Shown here in pieces: positions 12,643 through 24,249 of a stretch of 64,000 nucleotides of DNA. The DNA comes from Embiotoca jacksoni (taxonomy: Eukaryota > Chordata > Actinopteri > Embiotocidae), in the NCBI GenBank assembly GCA_022577435.1, contig JAKOON010000002.1, forward strand, positions 372,001-436,000, given 5' to 3'. How positions within the stretch are numbered: the first letter of the stretch is position 1; the number at the start of each line of letters is the position of its first letter. The position numbers and the translations under genes were made by a program. Below the pieces are notes generated by a model. It did no database searches. It saw only the letters and a program-made list of their open reading frames with translations, and was not told the origin of the DNA.

Positions 12643-14039
12643 TGACCACTCCCTGTGGGTCAGGTCACTCTTAACTCCTTCCAAATGTCTGAGTTAGCGA
12701 GCCGGGTGTGATACTTCACTGAAGGTAGATCACATTTGTGTAATAAAGGGCGAGATAGAATAAAAAAGAAGTAAAGGCGTTAGAAGATATTACAGTGTGA
12801 AGTCCATGGATTCATATAGTTGTTTTAGTTTAAATAACAACATAAAGAAGATTTAGATTAGAAGATTTCATTTTAGAAGTGAAATGAGTAACACTAAGAA
12901 AAAAATGTATTTATGACTTAAACATGTTTATTCACCCAGCTGTACACTTTATCGTTTGCCAACATGAATGCAACAGTTTAGCAGCAGATTTCTTCACTGC
13001 AAACACATCCAAGCATTCTAAAACAAGAGGTTATCTGGTAGAGTTCACATTTTCCTTTCCTATATTTGAAGTCAGCTGCGACTTTGTGTCCAGAGCTTTG
13101 ACCCTCAGGACACAAAGTTCATATGGGAAGTCTGCTCAGGTTAAAATTCTCCTTTTCAGCCAGCATCTGAAAGCAAGATTATGGGTTGTGGACAGAAGAC
13201 AAGTGAAGAATTGGACACCTCACATTCTTCCCTGAAACCCATAAATCTGCTACTCCCACCACACTGAAGCTCTTGTTTGGCTCTGACACTCTTTTTTTTT
13301 TTATTCCACTTTTACTCCATTCCACTCCCACTGTTTATCCCATAATCCCATTCTTGTATTCTCCACCTCACTGTTTGCATGAGACAGTTTGTGAGGCTGT
13401 TAAATGTCTCGCTCTGTCTGTCTTGCTCCCTCTCTGCTCTGTCATGTCTGGCAGTCAACGCTTTGCTTTTGGCGCGCTGTAGCACCCCCCATGTGATTCA
13501 TGCAAAAGCCTTGTCTTGAATTGTTTGACGTTTCAGAAAACACATTTAATCCGTTTCTTGTGGAACATTCAATGGGAAGATCAATACCACTCTCATATCA
13601 GTGTGATGAATATCTTGGCTCTTGACATAAAAGTGACTCGACCACACCTTCAGTCCAAATGTGTTCAAGCTCAGTATTGATTGTTGTCACTGGCAGTTTT
13701 CAGAGCTTTCAGAGCGCAGTACAAAACCGTTACATTTAAGTGCATAAATATGACAATATATATATTTCAGATTGCATTTACCCACCCAGAATTGCGCCAA
13801 AGCCGTAATATACCCATTAGTATGGGAGAAGTGGAAATCTCGTCTGACGTTACGGTGAGCGTATTGCGTCACTTCCTGTCCACAAACATTGTGACTAGTG
13901 TTACTTCTCTCTGCTATTTCAGCTTCTTTTCCTGAATTATACATATCTTAACTCTCTCCACACTTCTTCTAATCTCAAATTAAAACTCACGCTTGCTCTT
14001 CTTGAGCAATTCTACTGTTAAATCTTTGACCAATGTTCA
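9981..14039. other. Intergenic DNA with simple repeats
   Basis: No recognisable gene. It contains a C13 run followed by a short CA run (10866-10889) and a long CA microsatellite listed separately. Several 60-100 codon open frames show no family resemblance. Confidence 0.55.
12565..12640. repeat. (CA)n microsatellite
   Basis: About 37 uninterrupted CA units. Open frames through it are artefacts of the dinucleotide repeat. Confidence 0.97.
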
Positions 14040-14080
14040 CTTAACTTGGCGTTTTGGTACTGCTAGCTTAGCAGTTAGCA

Positions 14081-15367
14081 ATGGCTTCCCTCTCTCCCTC
14101 CACCTCTTCTTGTTTTTCCTGCTCGGTGTGTGACATGTTTAGTTACGACCCTGCCTCCCTTGATGATAATGCTACCTGTAATAAATGTAGTGTAGTTAGG
14201 GATCTGGAGGCCAGGGTCACTGAATTAGAATCGCGGCTGTGCACCATGCTAAATAACCAGCTAGCCGTAGGAGCTTCTCAGGGAGCTGCCCAGGGCTGCA
14301 GGCTTAGTCAGCCGGTCCCCTGCAGCACCCGAACAGCCGGGTGGCTGGGTGGCAGTACGAAGGAGGGACAGTCCCAAGCAGAAGCCCACGGTTCACCACC
14401 GACCCCTTCACGTCTCCAACCGATTTTCCCCACTCGGCGAAACACCCGCTGAGAAACCAACCCTGGTTATTGGAGACTCTATTTTGCGGAACGTGAAATT
14501 AGCAAAACCAGCGGCCAGAGTCAGATGTCTTCCCGGGGACAGAGTCAGATGTCTTCCCGGGGCCATAGTCAGATGTCTTCCCGGGGCCATAGTCAGATGT
14601 CTACCCGGGGCCATAGTCAGATGTCTTCCCGGGGCCATATTCAGATGTCTTCCCGGGGCCATAGTCAGATGTCTTCCCGGGGCCATAGTCAGATGTCTTC
14701 CCGGGGCCATAGTCAGATGTCTTCCCGGGGCCATAGTCAGATGTCTACCCGGGGCCATAGTCAGATGTCTTCCCGGGACCATAGTCAGATGTCTTCCCGG
14801 GACCATAGTCAGATGTCTACCCGGGGCCATAGTCAGATGTCTTCCCGGGGCCATAGTCAGATGTCTTCCCGGGACCATAGTCAGATGTCTACCCGGGGCC
14901 ATAGTCAGATGTCTTCCCGGGACCATAGTCAGATGTCTTCCCGGGACCAGAGCGGGCGACATTGAATCAAACCTGAAACTGCTGGCTAAGGCTAATCGTA
15001 AATACAGTCAGATTGTTATTAACGTCGGCAGTAACGACACCCGGTTACACCAATCGGAGATCACTAAAGTTAATGTGGAATCGGTGTGCAACTTTAAAAA
15101 AAACAATGTCGGACTCTGTAGTTTTCCGTAGTTTTCTCTGGACCCCTTCCTAACCGGACCAGTGATGATATGTTTAGCCGTACGTCTTCACTTCACCGCT
15201 GGTTGTCGAGGTGGTGTCCCGCTAACAATGTGGGCTTCATTGACAATTGGAATACTTTCTGGGGAAAACCTGGTCTGATCCGGAGAGACGGCATCCATCC
15301 TACTTTGGATGGTGCAGCTCTTCTTTCTAGAAATATGGCCATGTCTCTTAACAGCCCTAAAACCTGA
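14081..15367 (+). pseudogene. LINE ORF1: Cys-rich region plus SGNH esterase, frameshifted
   Basis: The frame starting at 14081 encodes a Ser/Cys-rich N-terminus with paired CxxC motifs (CSVCD, CNKC) and a short heptad-like region (DLEARVTELESRL). A shift near 14400 moves the frame to one carrying esterase block I (GDSILRNV, about 14477). The 18-unit minisatellite follows, then block III (NVGSNDTR, about 15023). A further shift near 15100-15170 restores the third part, which has block V (DGIHPTLDGAAL, about 15286-15321). Together these are the catalytic Ser, Gly/Asn and Asp-His blocks of an SGNH hydrolase, as known from ORF1 of CR1-like LINEs. Two frameshifts and the repeat expansion make an active protein unlikely. 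Confidence 0.8.
14520..14951 (+). repeat. 24-bp minisatellite, 18 copies, inside LINE ORF1
   Basis: Eighteen head-to-tail 24-bp units lie inside the esterase coding region between blocks I and III. The unit encodes VRCLPGAI with variants DR, TI and TR, and one unit begins with F. Each unit contains CCCGGG. Because 24 is a multiple of three and the unit lacks stops in several frames, the array creates long open frames in two plus frames (HSQMSSRG repeats) and one minus frame (MAPGRHLT repeats). Those are shadows. An ancestral single copy of the motif presumably expanded by slippage or unequal exchange. Confidence 0.95.
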
Positions 15368-15629
15368 CATCCAGGGTTGAGGCCAGGATGCAGAGTTACA
15401 GTCTTACAGCTCCTCTGCAACTTCTTTAGAGCTGTCACTCACCCAAAACATTCAACATCCTATAGAGGTTGTGTCTGTACCCAGACCACCTATATTTAAA
15501 AAAAACTCAAGAAAAGATGTATCAATAAAAATGTAATAAAAATTTATCCTTAATGGATCAAAAAAATCGGACAATTAAAAGTGATTAAATATCAGATCTC
15601 TCTGGTCTAAATCTCTGTTAGTAAATGAC

Positions 15630-18452
15630 TTGATAACTGATCATCAGATTAATTTACTCTGTCTCACAGAGACCTGGCTGCAACAGGAAGAATATGTTAG
15701 TATTAATGAAGCAACTCCTCCCAGTCATATTGATTATCATATTCCTAGAGATTCAGGCCGAGGAGGAGGAGTGGCAGCAAACTTTCACTCAAGTTTATCA
15801 ATTAATCCAAAACTGAAACTTAGTTATAATTCATTTGAGAGTCTGACTCTTTGTCTCTCACCCAAACTGGAAAGCAGAGAAACCGATTCTATTTGTTGTT
15901 GTTTATTGCCCACCTGGTCCTTATTCAGAGTTTCTAACTGAATTCTCTGACTTTTTGTCAGATTTAGTGCTGAGTTCAGATAAAGTGATGATAGTGGGAG
16001 ACTTTAACATTCATGTTGACATGGACAACGACAGCTTCAGTTCTACTTTTAGCTCATTATTAGATTCAATAGGCTTTTCTCTGAATGTAAATAAACCCCG
16101 TCACCGTGGTAACCATACCCTCCATCTGGTTCTGTCGTATGGCATGGAAACTGAAAATTTAATTGTATTTCCTCAAAACCCTGTTTTGTCAGACCACTTC
16201 TTATTAACATTTGAAGTTACAATAATGGACTACACAGCATGTGGGAATAAATCCCACTACAGTAGATGTCTGTCACATAATGCTGTGGCCAAGTTTAAGG
16301 AAGCAGTTACATGCTTATCCTCTTCGATGCCGTGTGTTAAAGCAGCGGAAGGCATCTACGTTGATCTTAGTCCTACACAAGTGGATCATCTGGTAGAAAA
16401 CACTGCAGTATCTCTGCGCACAACTCTAGATAATGTTGCCCCTCTGAAGAAGAGAGTCATGAACCAGAGGAGGTTGTCTCTGTGGTACAACTCAGAACTA
16501 CACTCTGCTAGGCAGGCGGCTTGAAAGCTGGACAGGAAATGGCATTCCACTAATTCAGAAGAATTTCACCTGGCCTGGAAGGATAGTCTAATATTATATA
16601 AGAAAGCTCTTTGTAAGGCCAGAACTTTATATTATTCATCATTAATAGAGGACAACAAGAACAACCCCAGGTTTCTTTTCAGCACTGGAGCAGGCTGACG
16701 AAGACTCATAGCTCTGTCGAGCCCTCTATTCCTTCAGCTCTCAGCAGTAATGACTTCATTAACTTCTTTACCAATAAAATGCTCACTATTAGGGAGAGAA
16801 TCGGGCAGACCCTTCCTGCCACCATCACTGATGTGATGTTAAGCACAGCAGCCCTGGAAGCAACTGTAAGACCAGATGTATACTTGGAAAATGTCTCTTC
16901 TGTTGAGCTCTCTGAGTTAACTAGTTATTTCTTCATCTGGATCCTCTAGCTGTCTGTTAGATCCCATCCCAACTAAACTTTTTAAGGAAGTCTTCCCTTT
17001 AATTAATACTTAAACCTATCTATTGTACCCGGCTATGTACCGCAGGCTTTTAGTGGCTGTAATTAAACCTTTACTTAAAAAGCCGACTCTTGATCCAGCT
17101 GTTTTAGGAAACTACAGACCAATTTCCAACCTGACGTTTATTTCTAAAATCCTTGAAAAAGTTGTTGCAAATTGAATTGAATTGAATTGAATTGAAATCA
17201 ACATTTTGATCATTTACAAAGGAATGATCTGTTTTAAGAATGTCAGTCAGGCTTTAGAGTTCATCATAGCACAGAAACAGCTCTGGTGAAAGTTACTAAC
17301 GACCTTTTATTAGCCTCAGATAATGGACTCTTCTCTGTACTTGTTCTTCTGGACCTCAGCGCTGCTTTTGATACGATTGATCATACGATCTTATTACAGA
17401 GATTAGATGACGTTACGAGGATTAAAGGAACTGCATTAGATTGGTTCAAATCCTACTTATCAGATAGATTCCAGTTTGTCCATGTCAACAATGAATCTTC
17501 CAGACAAATAAGAGTTAGTTATGGAGTTCCACAAGGCTCAGTGTTGGGCCCGATACTTTTTACTTTGTACATGCTTCCATTAGGAGATATCATCAGGAAG
17601 CACTGCATAAACTTCCATTGTTATGCGGATGACACTCAGCTATATCTTTCTATAAAACCAGATGAAACAAATCACTTAGTAAAACTTGAAACCTGTCTAA
17701 AAAACATAAAGGCATGGATGACCAAAAACGTCCTGCTTCTAAATTCAGACAAAATGGAAGTTATTGTATTTGGTCCTAAACACCTCAGAAACTCTGTCTG
17801 TAATTACTTTGTTACTCTAGATGACGTTGTCTTGGCCTCCAGCTAAACTGTGAGGAACCTTGGCGTTATCTTGTCCTTTAGCCACCATATAAAGCAAATC
17901 TCCAGAACTGCCTTCTTTCATCTACGTAATACTAATAAAATCAGGAAAATCCTTCCTCAGCGTGACGCAGAAAAACTCATTCATGCGTTTGCTACTTCTT
18001 GGATGGATTATTGTAATTCCTTGCTGTTAGGATGTCCAAATTACTCATGAAAAACCTTGCAGCTGATCCAAAATGCTGCAGCAAGAGTACTGACGGGATT
18101 TAGCAAGAGAGATCATATTTCTCCAGTTTTAACTTCTCTTCACTGGCTTCCTGTGAAATCAAGAATATAATTTAAAATTCTCTTGATGACTTACAAAGCC
18201 CTACATGACCAGGCTCCATCATATCTTAGAGATCTTATAGAACCATATAATCCTAGCAGAGCAGTTCGCTCTCAGTATGCTGGTCTGCTTGTGGTTCCTA
18301 GAGTTTACAGAAGTAGAATGGGAGGCAGAGCCTTCAGTTTTCAGGCTCCTCTCCTGTGGAACCAGCTCCCAGTTTGTGTTCGAGGGGCAGAAACCCTCTC
18401 GAGCTTTAAGATTAGACTCAAAACGTTCCTTTTTGATAAAGCCTATAGTTAG
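15630..18452 (+). pseudogene. LINE ORF2: AP endonuclease and reverse transcriptase, degenerate
   Basis: Pieces of one polyprotein in shifting frames. The AP-endonuclease part shows CLTETWL (about 15657-15677), GDFNIH (about 16000) and SDHFLLTFE (about 16192). The reverse transcriptase shows NYRPISNL (about 17109), LLDLSAAFDTIDH (about 17348), YGVPQGSVLGP (about 17519) and the catalytic YADD at 17622-17633. The C-terminal domain ends with SSFKIRLKTFLFDKAYS and a stop at 18450-18452. Stops or shifts occur near 15895, 16522, 16700, 17172, 17845 and 18048. In intact L2 elements this protein nicks the target and primes reverse transcription. This copy cannot encode it. Confidence 0.85.
17171..17197 (+). 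repeat. Internal (GAATT)n array in LINE reverse transcriptase
   Basis: About five GAATT units lie inside the RT coding region, shortly after the NYRPISNL motif. The unit is the same as in the element's own 3' terminal tail at 20227-20254. It interrupts the reading frame. Confidence 0.85.
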
Positions 18453-18599
18453 GGCTGGCTCAGGTAGACCTGAACCAACCCTTAGTTATGCTGTTATAGG
18501 CCGAGGCTGCTGGGGGACCTCGTTACACGCTGAGCTTCTTTTCTTTCCTCCTACTCTTTGACTGACTCATACCTCACCATCTTTTTCTCTCCCATAGTT

Positions 18600-19830
18600 T
18601 GGGCCCGAGCACCGAGCATCGGTGCAAAAGCCCTATTGTTTTTCGTAAAAATGTTCTTGTTCTTGGACGTTCTTATTCTTACGTAAAGTGATTTGTCTTT
18701 TTGGAGGCTTTATCATATTCAAAAACTCATGAAAGTGGATATACGTCTCCCGGTGAAAAATTTCGTATTCTGGTGGAGTCGCGAGTGGGCGCGGCCAAAT
18801 GGCTCGAGAGCGCCCCCTAAAGAGATGCCCTGGCGGCCACATTTACCTAAAGTCACGAAATCCGGTGGACACGTGTATCACACCTAGACGCACAAAAAAG
18901 TTACATTGCACCGTTATGTCAACTCGACAGGAAGTGCACCATTTTGAATTTAGTCACCATTTTGGGCGATTCTGACACGTACTTTGTCGAACTCCTCCGA
19001 GGGATTTTGTCGCCCCGACTTGAATTTAGGTTCTATGGATAGATAACATGTTTGGGATTAAACCTTCTTAAAATAATTCGTTTTCATTGATGTGTGTGGC
19101 CGTAAGAGGCGGCCATTTTGAGCGTCTCGCCATGAAACTGAGTTGCTTTAAATCTTATGTACATGGACCGACCTTCTCCAAACATCACAGGTATGATAAC
19201 AGCCCCGCCCTGAAGACCCCTGTGTGGCTCACAGCCATATTCTCTCATAGTCATAGCGCCCCCTGTTGGCCACTGGAAATTACACTTTTCATACTTTCAC
19301 ATTCTGCGTCGAGCTGGTTGATCACATGAACGTAAAGTCGGGTCACAATAACCTAAACATGTAGTTGATGATATATTGAGACATTCGTTCGACTTTGTCA
19401 ATGGGCGTCGCCGTGACGATGCGGCAAAGTTGGATGTCTCGCTGTGACACAGGAAGTTGATGTTTAAGGTCAAAGGATGCTTGAAACCTCACGAAACGTG
19501 TCACATACGTCCGGCGTGGTGAGACGACACGTGATATGTGTTTTGCGAGTGGGCGTGGCCAAACGGCTCGCTCGCCGTGACACAGGAAGTTGATGTTTAA
19601 GGTCAAGGGATGCTTGAAACCTCACGAAACATGTCATACATCCGGCTTGGTGAGATGATACATCTGATGTGTTTTGTGAGTAGGCGTGGCCAAACGGCTC
19701 GCCAGCGCCCCCTGCTGGAGACAGGAAACGAGACAAAAATAGCAACTTTAAGCGGGGATACGTGGTCCCTTGCACGCTGCACGTCGGGGAGATGGCTTCG
19801 GGGAGGCGGCACGCGGGAGTGCGAGGGCCC
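18600..19830. mobile_element. Unclassified interspersed repeat inserted in LINE 3' UTR
   Basis: Sequence unlike LINE 3' UTR begins at a GGGCCCGAGCACCGAGC block (18601) and ends near GAGGGCCCGTACATC (about 19823). LINE-like pyrimidine-rich 3' UTR resumes afterwards. The segment has repeated phrases such as GTGGGCGTGGCC and GCGCCCCCTGCTGG, and a 133-bp tandem duplication. I recognise it as a type of dispersed fish repeat but cannot name its class. No transposase or terminal repeat was identified, apart from GGGCCCG near both ends in the same orientation. Confidence 0.5.
19440..19702. repeat. Two tandem copies of a 133-bp unit
   Basis: The unit beginning GTGACACAGGAAGTTG (19444) recurs at 19577 with a few substitutions and small indels. 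Each copy ends in a GGCGTGGCCAAACGG phrase. It explains the duplicated CLTTPDV/FREVSSI-type open frames on the minus strand. Confidence 0.85.
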
Positions 19831-22800
19831 GTACATCACTGCTTGCAGTTTTAATTTTTGCTTATTATCTGTTGTCTCCATTCAGTTCCCTCGCTCGCAT
19901 AGTTTCTCTTCTTTCTTTTGCAGATGTCCACCAACAGTTCTTCTCTTCTATCTCTATGCTGTCCTTTTCTCTCTCTGCTCTCCTCTCACCCCAACCGGTC
20001 GAGGCAGATGGCCGCTCATCTCTGAGCCTGGTTCTGTCAGAGGTTTCTTCCTGTTAAGAGGGAGTTTTTTCTTCCCTCTGTTGGAGGTTTTTCTCCCTTA
20101 AAGAGGAGTTTTTTCCCTCCTAGCTTATGTGGGACTTGTTGAATTGTTGGGTTTCTCTGTATAATATTGTAAAGTTCTACTGTAAGGACTTTAATGTGTT
20201 ATGTGATTTGGCGCTATATAAATAAAATTGAATTGAATTGAATTGAATTGAATTAGTCCACTCGACAATAGCATGGCAGTATCACGCTTAACCTCGTCTC
20301 AGCGTAAAAAGTAAATTGCCTTCAATTTAATCACCAAAAACCAAGTGGTTAGGTTTTGGGGGGAAAATTGTCAGGAAACGATCTAGTTTGGGTTAAAATA
20401 AGTAATTTTATGTTTATAGCATTACGTATGTTACATAGGTTAAATACGTTACGTTCGCGACTTACGTTACTTCAAAGAAATCCACGTTCTCTCTGACTCA
20501 AACACCTTTGACTTTCCTCCCTACTCACACTTTATCACTCTTTGTACTTTGTGACTTCTATCACATGACCTCCTTCTTCGAGCCTGTTCATATGTGTGTA
20601 AACTTTTCATGCTTAGGAGAAGCAAAACACGACACTGACGCGGTATTCCCTAGTGGACTGACGGTGGTATTGCATGCTTTGGCTTGACACCAGGTAGCAT
20701 TAACATATACAGAATATAGCATGATGAGAAAACACAATGAAAATGGGTGTTATTTCCCTGTTTATGGTTTTTTGCTCCAAAGCTAAAAGAAACTTTCAGT
20801 AGATGCACTTTCAGAATGCATGGAAAGTAAGGGAAAATCATTTTATTTTCAAATGCTGTTCATTTAACAGAGCCTCTTTCACCTCCGACTCACTAATCAC
20901 TGCACACTGTCCTGTTGCCAGTCTCTCCTGTCATCCTGCAAGCTGCTTTTCTTTGCTTGTCTGCCCTCCTTCAGCCTCCTACAGTCACTCCCTTTAATCC
21001 CTGATGATATTCTCTCCCTTTCCTTGTCTTCATCTGCTCCTTTTGCCCATTTTGCTGCATTCCAATCCTCTGCCATCATACTTTCTTTTTACACAGGCAA
21101 GTTTTCCTCTCTGCAGTAAACCAAGTTTTGGACAAAGACTCTTTACTTTGGATTTTTTTACCCGCTGTTCCCAGCTCTCTCCCAGAGAGACTACTGGCAT
21201 GGAAATCCCTGTAAACTTGCTTTATTTGTGCATTTAGGGGATCTTTTTTTATGAAAATGCTAATTTTTCTTTTGAATCTTCTAACGCTTAAGTGAGCTCA
21301 CTTTCCTTTGTTTTGTAAATCATCAGAGGACGATGTCTGTAAATTCTGGTGCAAAGAGCAGACACCGAACCTTATCCATTCCACATATAATAGCCCTTTA
21401 TGAGTCATTTGTGGTCAGAACAGGAAGCACAGATCCAGATTTGAGGCTAAGATTTGGAGATGTTTTGCTATTTTTTTTCCTGCCACTTCTTTTTTCTCTT
21501 CCTCACAGGAGTAGCCTTGAGGGAGTGAGTCACGTTAGTTTTATTTCCCTTCCGTGAGTGGATGCTGTTTGACCACACCATTGTGTTTCTCTTTTTATTG
21601 TTCTCCTCTGAATGTGCCAACCTACAATTTGATTTACTTGGGAAGGTGTTAAAAGCCTAATTGCATAACCACATTTGAAGTTATGTTTTTGAGGATTGCT
21701 GCTGTGTTTGAGATGCCAAAATCAGTATTTTATGATGCTTGGGAAAGCGGCTGTGTTTTGCAAATACAGACAGATTTGTGACGTTTGAATGACCAAGCCT
21801 GTGTTCATCACCTCAAAAGACTGAATGCTGGCTATTTGATCCCGCTAGTGTTCCACCCACTACAAAAAAATACTGCTTATCAGTGTTAACTATCTGACTG
21901 TACCTGTACCAAAGTGACACACCTTGGCACAAGTACAATAGATGTCAGATTACCCTTTCCCCTTCTGTTTATTTTAGGTCTCTGATCTCCTTTTTATTAC
22001 ACCTGATGGCATATATTGCATATCACAAAGTGAAATTTAATCACCCATTGTAAGAGAACCACAGGGGATTCAGCTCTAATCGTAATGTCCCAAAACCTTT
22101 GACTATTAGTTTGCCACGCAACTATAATGAATTCCTCATACTGCTGCAAACAAACACAACCATCCTCCAAGTTATGTAACAGTTATGTTTGGATTGAAAT
22201 AATTTGGTGTATACTGCTGCTGACTTTGAAGCATATGTCCAAAATGAAGCCTCGCTCTCTTCCTTTTTCTCCTCACTGCATTTTCAAAGTGGAGCTTTGT
22301 GCTTTTATGGAGAACAGACTAAGAGGCTTACTTGACCTTCTTGGCATTTTTCTCTCTTCGCTGTTATCTTCTTACTAAGCGACATACTGAACAGTCGAGT
22401 GCTTCTTCTGCGGAATGTCAGAGGAATCATGTTCATAAATCATCAAAAACCACACAGGCACCAGAGTGTAAGTGTTACTTCAACAAAAAGAAATAAAGTG
22501 TACTCCCAGAACTGCTGCTATAATTGTTTTTGATCTAAAGAGAAACTGAATTACTCCACTCTTAAAGGAATGGGTTTACATTCAGGTAATTCACTTAACA
22601 CACTCTTATCTGTGCACAAATTATTATTGATATATATAATAATTTATTATAAGCTATTTTTTTTTTTTTAGCTTGGCTGAGCACAGAGAGCTAGCTTGAT
22701 TCTGTTCAAAGTAAGAACTGATACCATGTCCTTAAGCTCACCAATTAATTTCCTTTCTCTTGATTGCAGGCTTGTCACCACTATAGTGTTGACTAGCATC

Positions 22801-23918
22801 TAGTAGGGTCGGAAGGAGGCCACCAAAAATGAGATGGTATGTATTGATTAATGTGCTTTAGAGGGGGTTGGCAGATATTTGGAACACTTGCCAGAGCCAA
22901 GTTAGAAGATTCCTCATGCTTTCAGTCATTAAACAAATCTCAGCTAAACAGCTGTTCATTAAGAACATAGTGTAACATATCTTGTATTTCCGGTTCCTCA
23001 TCATTTCCTTGGCATTAGTTGGAATTCAGCTGTAAATTGGGAAATAGGAAGACAAAAATAAATTATTAATTTATATTTTCAATGACTTTGAGCTTCCATG
23101 AATGAAATACATACACTGAATAATAATTTTACAAATGTTTAGGCAGTGTATTGGTTAATTTGTATTCTAACCAGTGGTAAAATTTAAAAGGCGTAGCAGT
23201 ATGAATTACAAACAAGAGCTAATGTACTATATAATGTCATGTTGAGGACAACACTTGAGGACAAGTGTAATTTGTTTCATTTTTATAAATAAACATTATT
23301 TATGACTGACCTGTACAGAAGCTCTGCATTGAGAAGATATTTTGTCAGTCATGTTTTATAGTTTGAAAAAAGTGGTAATTTACTTATAGCCAGCTGTAGA
23401 CAGCTTTGTGCAATGGATGAATTTAGAAGTCTATTTAAAGTGTGACTATCAGTAAAATAGAATAGAATCTAGTAATAGTGTAATTGTACTCATCATTGAC
23501 AACATTTTAACAATGAAAATTATTAGCAGCTCTTCATCAGTGTGCAACGTAAAAGCTCATAAATAAAAACAATAAATAGACTCAGATAAAATACAACAAA
23601 AATATACATATAAACACAGATATAATAAATAACAGTTTGTAATAGTCACAGTCTGTCATTGTAAATAACTTCTAATATTGGCAGACAATGTGTTTCCTTA
23701 TTTAAATAATCTATATTTTGGAAATATAAACATTCATGTTGAAGTTATTATATAAAAATGAATATATTATCATGATAAACTTTGTGACGATTACAAAATA
23801 TTTTTTTGTTAAAATTGGGATATTAAATGGCCCCACCAATGATGCCCGTTGTACTTTAAACAATTACTAATCACTCCACTGACAGCCATAAAACATAATC
23901 AAGGCCATAATACAAAGT

Positions 23919-24249
23919 ACAAAAGATAAGATGTGGCCCAAGTTGTTCAGTAACTCTGTTCTCGCCCATGCCACCCACTCTAAATGGCCACCGTTTTGTC
24001 TTTAAACCCAAATTACCCCACATTACACCAACATGAAGAAGGCCTCACTCAGCAGTCAAGCATTAGAGTAGGCCCAACTTAAACAGTGCAATCAGGCTTT
24101 GTATATGCTTTGGTGTGCGTTTAAACACAGACACACCCAGCTTCTTGTTATGAGGCTAAAGCAAGCAAGACCCAAGCTGGAACATGACTATATTTACTTA
24201 CATACTGTGTTTGTCACTGTAACAAAAGATAAGATGTGGCCCAAGTTGT
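23919..24249. repeat. 28-bp perfect direct repeat pair, 303 bp apart
   Basis: The 28 bases at 23919-23946, beginning ACAAAAGATAAGATG, recur exactly at 24222-24249. The sequence between is not repetitive. The pair could be a long target duplication or a remnant of a larger duplication; no element ends were recognised. Confidence 0.85.

Larger units (their letters stand above)
14040..20254 (+). mobile_element. L2/Maui-like LINE retrotransposon, near full length, inactive
   Basis: One coherent non-LTR element on the plus strand. ORF1 (from 14081) has a Cys-rich N-terminus and an SGNH-esterase domain. ORF2 (from about 15630) has an AP-endonuclease domain and a reverse transcriptase with YADD. 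The 3' UTR ends in a (GAATT)n tail at 20227-20254, just after GGCGCTATATAAATAAAAT. Esterase-bearing ORF1 and this kind of tail are known for CR1/L2-clade fish elements such as Maui. Many stops and frameshifts interrupt both ORFs. The 3' UTR is split by an unrelated repeat (about 18600-19830). The exact 5' end is not defined; I place it just before the ORF1 start. Confidence 0.85.

Noticed and set aside
14520..14951. Regular repeat array that could be mistaken for CRISPR
   Set aside because: Units are contiguous 24-mers without spacers, inside a LINE coding region of a vertebrate genome; this is a minisatellite.
14408..14962. Long minus-strand and second plus-strand open frames over the minisatellite
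   Set aside because: They exist only because the 24-bp unit lacks stops in these frames; no start context or family resemblance.
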